Source: a virus. From it: 26,782 bases of DNA. The stretch lies in the IMG/VR virus record IMGVR_UViG_3300046010_004074, positions 1-26,782 of that record. One strand, 5' to 3'. Below the pieces are notes generated by a model. The model did no database searches, was not told the origin of the DNA, and was given only the letters and a program-made list of their open reading frames with translations. The translations under genes and the position numbers were made by a program. Positions 23,564-26,782 of the stretch are shown here, in pieces; within the stretch, counting starts at the first letter, position 1; every line of letters starts with the position of its first letter.

Positions 23564-24351
23564 ATGGCTGAGAAACACAAAAGCAACCAGAAAATACGAA
23601 ATATAAAAGTCGTAAAGATTTAAAAGATTATACTGCTGATGATAAAGAGGGTGGATTAAATCCAAATTCTACAGGTGAGAAACAAAGCAACGTTCTTAGA
23701 AAAACAGATAAAGAAACAGTTGATACTGGTGATATGTATGTGAAATACAATGCTGATGATCGTTTATATAAAGATGTTGAAGATGGTGAGTATGATCCTA
23801 AGCATGCAGCTAAAGTTTTGAAAAAACGTCAAGATGATGGCGAAAAAGCTAGTGAAAAAAATCTTAAAGATAAAGTTTATAACTTAACTCGTGAACAAAA
23901 AGAACGTTTAGTTAGAGAATATATTCGTAGAAAAATTACTAAAGTTATTTTAGAAGCTGAAGGTGATATTGATCCAGCAGCAGAAGAAGATCCATTAGCA
24001 GCAACAGATGCAACAGCAACTCCAATGCCTGACGCAGCTGCAGCACCAACAGATATGCCAACACCAGCTCCAACAGCTCCTGTACCTGCAACTGAACCAA
24101 CACCAGCAGCACCAGTAGCTGAAGTACCAGCAGAAGAACAACAAGCAATTAATGTTAAAAAATATGTAGATTCAATTAAAGCAGCTGGTACAATTAATCA
24201 AGTTAAATCTATATTACAAGTATCGAAAGATTTAACTGCAGAAGTAGAACCAGCAGATAAACTTAATTATTATAAGTTATTAATGAGAGCTGCAAAAGAG
24301 CATGTTATTAAATTGAGTAATGCATCATCAGTTTCTGATGAAAATAAATAA
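23564..24351 (+). CDS. Pro/Ala-linker protein of unknown function, probable frameshift near its start
   Basis: The ATG at 23564 has an upstream motif and AAGG, but its frame meets a TAA at 23621 after 19 codons. From 23572 onward the -1 frame is open without a stop to 24351 and has good coding character, yet it contains no start codon before the Met at 23734. Adding one A to the AAA at 23573-23575 would give a continuous start 'MAEKTQKQPENTKYKSRK' and a product of about 262 residues. The protein has a charged N-terminal part, a helix 'REQKERLVREYIRRKITKVI', an acidic Pro/Ala/Thr linker (roughly 23970-24140) and a small helical C-terminal domain from 'INVKKYVDSIKAAGTINQVK'. 'VILEAEG' resembles a prohead-protease site. 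A capsid scaffold or internal-protein role is speculative. If the deletion is real, only the 205-residue product from 23734 could be made. Confidence 0.6.
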
Positions 24352-24369
24352 TAAATAAAGAAAAAGGTT

Positions 24370-25020
24370 ATGGCAAAAAAGTTACAAAACATCAAGGCAA
24401 TCCAAGAGATGTTAGATGGAACCCATAGGTTTCAAACTAAAAAAACTGTTGGGTTTAGTGATGCAGACGCAGTTGCGAAAAAAAATGAACGACATAACGT
24501 AGGTGATATCTGGGAAGAAACAAATTCTTCTGGTATTACTTACATTATTGAACAACGAGATGGTTTTAGAATTAAAAAAACAAAAAACTCAGATGTATTC
24601 CAGCAAGTTCGAGATGAGATTCGTTCATTTCCAAATTGTAGAAAAGACATATGCACATGTGCAGGTACTCATCCATTAGACTTAAAAATGAGAAATTTTC
24701 ATGGAATGTGTTTTGATTGTGTTATTGAAATGGAACATGAATTAAAACGCGATGGTAAGTTTGATGAATATGCATATAACAGAATGCGAGAAAATGCGAT
24801 GTCATGGCTACGTGATGCAGAACGTGATGTTGCTATGTTAAAAGAAACATATACAACCGCAGCAAAGTTTGTAACTAACTCAGATGGATTAACAGAAACG
24901 TGGGCAGCAAAAATGACACCTGAACAATTTAATGAACAAGTACAAGAGCAATTTGATAAATTTAAAAACGATTTTATTAACAAACTAAATAACATACAAA
25001 ACGATGAAGAAAACAATTAA
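24370..25020 (+). CDS. Cysteine-rich, probable zinc-binding protein of terminase neighbourhood
   Basis: A 216-residue protein beginning 'MAKKLQNIKAIQEMLDGTHR'. The middle has a compact set of possible metal ligands: 'NCRKDICTCAGTH' and, about 20 residues later, 'HGMCFDC', giving C-x(4)-C-x-C and C-x(2)-C pairs with nearby His. This fits a single treble-clef or zinc-ribbon type site. The N-terminal 90 residues include a small beta unit ('VGDIWEETNSSGITYIIEQR', 'GFRIKK'), and the C-terminal part is helical and charged. I recall similar uncharacterised proteins near terminase genes in T4-related phages but know no function. Small terminase (gp16) is a thought from position only; the sequence does not look like gp16. 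The gene overlaps the following small membrane protein by 17 nt, so the two are coupled. Confidence 0.5.
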   Translation: MAKKLQNIKAIQEMLDGTHRFQTKKTVGFSDADAVAKKNERHNVGDIWEETNSSGITYIIEQRDGFRIKKTKNSDVFQQVRDEIRSFPNCRKDICTCAGTHPLDLKMRNFHGMCFDCVIEMEHELKRDGKFDEYAYNRMRENAMSWLRDAERDVAMLKETYTTAAKFVTNSDGLTETWAAKMTPEQFNEQVQEQFDKFKNDFINKLNNIQNDEENN

Positions 25021-25339
25021 AACAATTTACGCATTTTTAGCTGGTATAGTAACAGTAATTATCTCAGTGATTTTATTTAAAAGAAATAAAAAAGAAGTTG
25101 TAATCGAAACACCTAAAGTAGTAGTAGAAAACAATAAAAAAATTGAAGACATTGACGTAAAAATTAAACATGTTGAAAAACAACGTGAAGAAGTGAAAAA
25201 TGCAATTGTAGAAGTTGAAGCAGAAATTGCGGCAATTAAAACAGCTAAAGCTAATATTAAAGTTGAAGAACCAACAACAGTAGCAGAAGCAAAAGAAAAT
25301 ATTATTAAAAAAACAAGACGACCAAAAAGAAAAAAATAA
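25004..25339 (+). CDS. Small membrane protein with coiled coil, possible inner-membrane spanin-like
   Basis: A 111-residue protein with one N-terminal membrane segment ('IYAFLAGIVTVIISVILF', about 7-24) preceded by lysines and followed by a long charged helix ('HVEKQREEVKNAIVEVEAEI') and a basic tail ending in a run of Lys/Arg. The layout (N-terminal anchor, coiled coil) is like inner-membrane spanin subunits or other phage envelope proteins, but that is a structural likeness only. The start overlaps the previous gene by 17 nt, and the stop overlaps the next start (TAATG). Confidence 0.45.
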   Translation: MKKTIKTIYAFLAGIVTVIISVILFKRNKKEVVIETPKVVVENNKKIEDIDVKIKHVEKQREEVKNAIVEVEAEIAAIKTAKANIKVEEPTTVAEAKENIIKKTRRPKRKK

Positions 25340-25719
25340 TGAAACTATTATTGTTCATATTATTAATAAGTCCGGTGTTTGCAATTGCGCAAGTACCGGA
25401 TACTTGTTTTACACAACAAGAAATTGAAGATATTTCATATGTAATAGATTCATTATATTATGCAGATTCAATTAATAATAATCTAATAAATAAACAAGAA
25501 GTATTAATTAATTATCAAACACGTTTAATTAAATTAGATTCGATTCAATTGGAATATAAATCGAAGCAAATAGAATTGCTTAATGAAAATATCAATATTT
25601 ATATTGAACGAGAAAAATCATTTAAACCAAAATGGTATGATAATAAATCAATTTATTTTACAGGTGGAATTATAACTGCTATATTAACTGGTAAATTGAT
25701 AACGGAAATTGTAAAATAA
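25339..25719 (+). CDS. Secreted, coiled-coil protein with C-terminal membrane segment
   Basis: A 126-residue protein with an N-terminal signal peptide: 'MKLLLFILLISPVFAIAQ', with cleavage most likely before Gln18, a style common in Bacteroidota. A cysteine lies five residues later (C23), but it is not in a lipobox. The central part is a long helix with heptad-like Leu/Ile ('LINYQTRLIKLDSIQLEYKS'), and a 'KPKWYDN' segment precedes a hydrophobic C-terminal stretch ('IYFTGGIITAILTGKLI', about 103-120). A signal peptide plus coiled coil plus C-terminal membrane segment resembles one-component spanins, but without a lipidation site this is only a possibility. It is tightly coupled to both neighbours by TAATG overlaps and precedes the terminase. 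Confidence 0.45.
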   Translation: MKLLLFILLISPVFAIAQVPDTCFTQQEIEDISYVIDSLYYADSINNNLINKQEVLINYQTRLIKLDSIQLEYKSKQIELLNENINIYIEREKSFKPKWYDNKSIYFTGGIITAILTGKLITEIVK

Positions 25720-26782
25720 TGAGTACTCCAAATATAAAGCAAATTATACAGCAACAGTACATGCAATGTGCTAAAGACCCTGTATTTTTTATGCGTAATT
25801 ACTGCTATATCCAACATCCTAAACGTGGTAAGATTAAATTTAATTTATTCCCATTTCAGGAAGATTCGTTGCATGAGTTGCGAGATAACCGATATAATGT
25901 TATATTAAAATCTCGTCAGTTAGGTATATCAACATTATCAGCAGGATTTGCTTTATGGAGTATGTTATTTGCGGAAGATTTTAACGTATTAGTTATTGCT
26001 ACAACACAAGAAGTTGCAAAAAACTTAGTAACCAAAGTACGTGTTATGCATGACAACTTGCCTAGTTGGTTAAAGGGTAATATTGAGGCAGATAATAAAT
26101 TATCATTAAAATTTAAAAATGGTTCACAAATTAAAGCAGTATCATCATCTACAACCGGTGCTCGTTCTGAAGCATTGTCATTGTTAATAGTTGATGAGGC
26201 TGCCTTTATTAGAAACATTGAAGAAATATGGATTGCATCTCAAGCAACACTATCGACAGGGGGTGCTGCAATTGTATTATCAACTCCAAATGGGGTAGGT
26301 AACTGGTTTCATCAAACTTGGGCAGATGCTGAAGCTGATATAAATGGATTCCATACAATTAAATTGCATTGGACAGTGCATCCAGAACGAGATCAATCAT
26401 GGCGTGATGATCAAACAAAATTATTAGGCGAACGTGGTGCTGCACAGGAATGTGACTGTGACTTTGTTAGTTCAGGTCATACTGTAGTAGATGGTCCATT
26501 ATTATTAGAATATGAAACAAAATGTGAAGAGCCTATAGAAAAACGTGGATTTGACCATGGATATTGGATTTGGGAGTATCCAGATTATTCTCGAGATTAC
26601 ATGGTTGTAGCTGACGTTGCTCGAGGCGATGGAGGTGACTTTTCGGCATTTCATGTTTTTGATGTACAAGATGTACGACAAGTTGCAGAATATAAAGGTA
26701 AGATTCCACCGAATGAATTTGGTAATATGCTTGTAACAGTAGCATCAGAATGGAACAATGCATTACTAGCAATTGAGAATGC
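25719..26782 (+). CDS. terL: Large terminase subunit, T4 gp17-like, 3' end outside window
   Basis: The ATG overlaps the previous stop (TAATG), and the frame stays open to the end of the window, giving 354 residues of a protein that is about 600 in T4. It is the ATP-driven DNA packaging motor with a headful nuclease. Walker A is of the deviant kind: 'KSRQLGIST' (64-72), with the lysine at the start of the loop and Ile where GK[ST] normally has Lys, as known for lambda gpA. Walker B is 'LLIVDEAAF' (D159, E160), and the coupling motif is 'STPNG' (188-192). The nuclease domain begins near residue 295 with 'MVVADVARGDGGDFSAF' (D299, D304, D307), the RNase H-like first acidic cluster of gp17. The rest of the nuclease lies beyond the window. 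Confidence 0.88.
   Translation, partial: MSTPNIKQIIQQQYMQCAKDPVFFMRNYCYIQHPKRGKIKFNLFPFQEDSLHELRDNRYNVILKSRQLGISTLSAGFALWSMLFAEDFNVLVIATTQEVAKNLVTKVRVMHDNLPSWLKGNIEADNKLSLKFKNGSQIKAVSSSTTGARSEALSLLIVDEAAFIRNIEEIWIASQATLSTGGAAIVLSTPNGVGNWFHQTWADAEADINGFHTIKLHWTVHPERDQSWRDDQTKLLGERGAAQECDCDFVSSGHTVVDGPLLLEYETKCEEPIEKRGFDHGYWIWEYPDYSRDYMVVADVARGDGGDFSAFHVFDVQDVRQVAEYKGKIPPNEFGNMLVTVASEWNNALLAIEN

Noticed and set aside
23945-24148. Minus-strand reading frame rich in Leu and Val
   Set aside because: It is the mirror of the Pro/Ala/Thr linker codons of the + strand gene and has no start signal or composition of its own.
24699-25016. Minus-strand reading frame of 105 residues
   Set aside because: Antisense to the Cys-rich gene, no promoter motif and no recognisable protein features.
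25339-25719. Lipoprotein outer-membrane spanin
   Set aside because: The cysteine at residue 23 is preceded by Pro-Asp-Thr, which is not a lipobox.

Overview
The window is a contiguous piece of a large, very A/T-rich tailed-phage genome, most likely a myovirus distantly related to T4 (a 'far-T4' type). All 20 genes I accept are on the + strand and tightly packed, often with overlapping stop and start codons. The T4/P2-type landmarks are the C-terminal end of a baseplate gp6-like protein at the left edge, a large baseplate protein with a P2 gpI/T4 gp7-like segment, a gp47/gp46-like recombination nuclease and a gp17-like large terminase at the right edge. There is no integrase, transposase, tRNA, rRNA or CRISPR array. 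The host is probably a member of the Bacteroidota. I infer this from one secreted protein whose signal peptide ends in the Ala-Gln style common in that phylum, from weak Shine-Dalgarno sequences and from the strong A/T bias. This is an inference, not a proof.

Layout. (1) 2-11973: baseplate and tail structural genes. They are the gp6-like fragment, a SASY-repeat/beta-helix fibre-like protein, a DNRLRE-like protein, an unknown protein, a 1167-aa gp7/gpI-like protein with a LamG-like domain, a conserved small structural protein, and two related proteins of which the second carries a LamG domain. (2) 11970-13578: a minimal kinase-like protein that stops one residue after its metal-binding Asp, and an unknown protein. 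(3) 13581-18332: a DNA metabolism block with a T7-type endonuclease I (Holliday junction resolvase), a Toprim primase and an SbcD-SbcC (gp47-gp46) single-chain fusion. A 199-bp intergenic region with two adjacent stem-loops and a 46-nt pure A/T stretch lies before the primase. (4) 18361-21485: two more virion proteins. (5) 21522-23534: a fusion of a cytidylyltransferase-like domain with a domain carrying ligase-type nucleotidyltransferase motifs. (6) 23564-25719: a frameshifted Pro/Ala-linker protein, a cysteine-rich zinc-binding-like protein and two small membrane proteins. (7) 25719-end: the large terminase, cut by the window edge.

The genes fit late functions: baseplate and fibre assembly, then DNA processing and recombination (resolvase, primase, SbcCD) feeding packaging by the terminase. 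Regulation is suggested by a recurring motif, TATTTAT(A/T)(T/A)T, about 14-24 nt upstream of the first gene after six intergenic gaps. It resembles the T4 late promoter TATAAATA in inverted orientation and may be this phage's late promoter. A hairpin terminator at 10285-10323 has this motif inside its loop.

The most notable points are the ligase-motif fusion protein, the repeated promoter-like motif, the fused SbcDC, the truncated kinase, the structured region before the primase, and a probable one-base deletion at the start of the gene at 23564.
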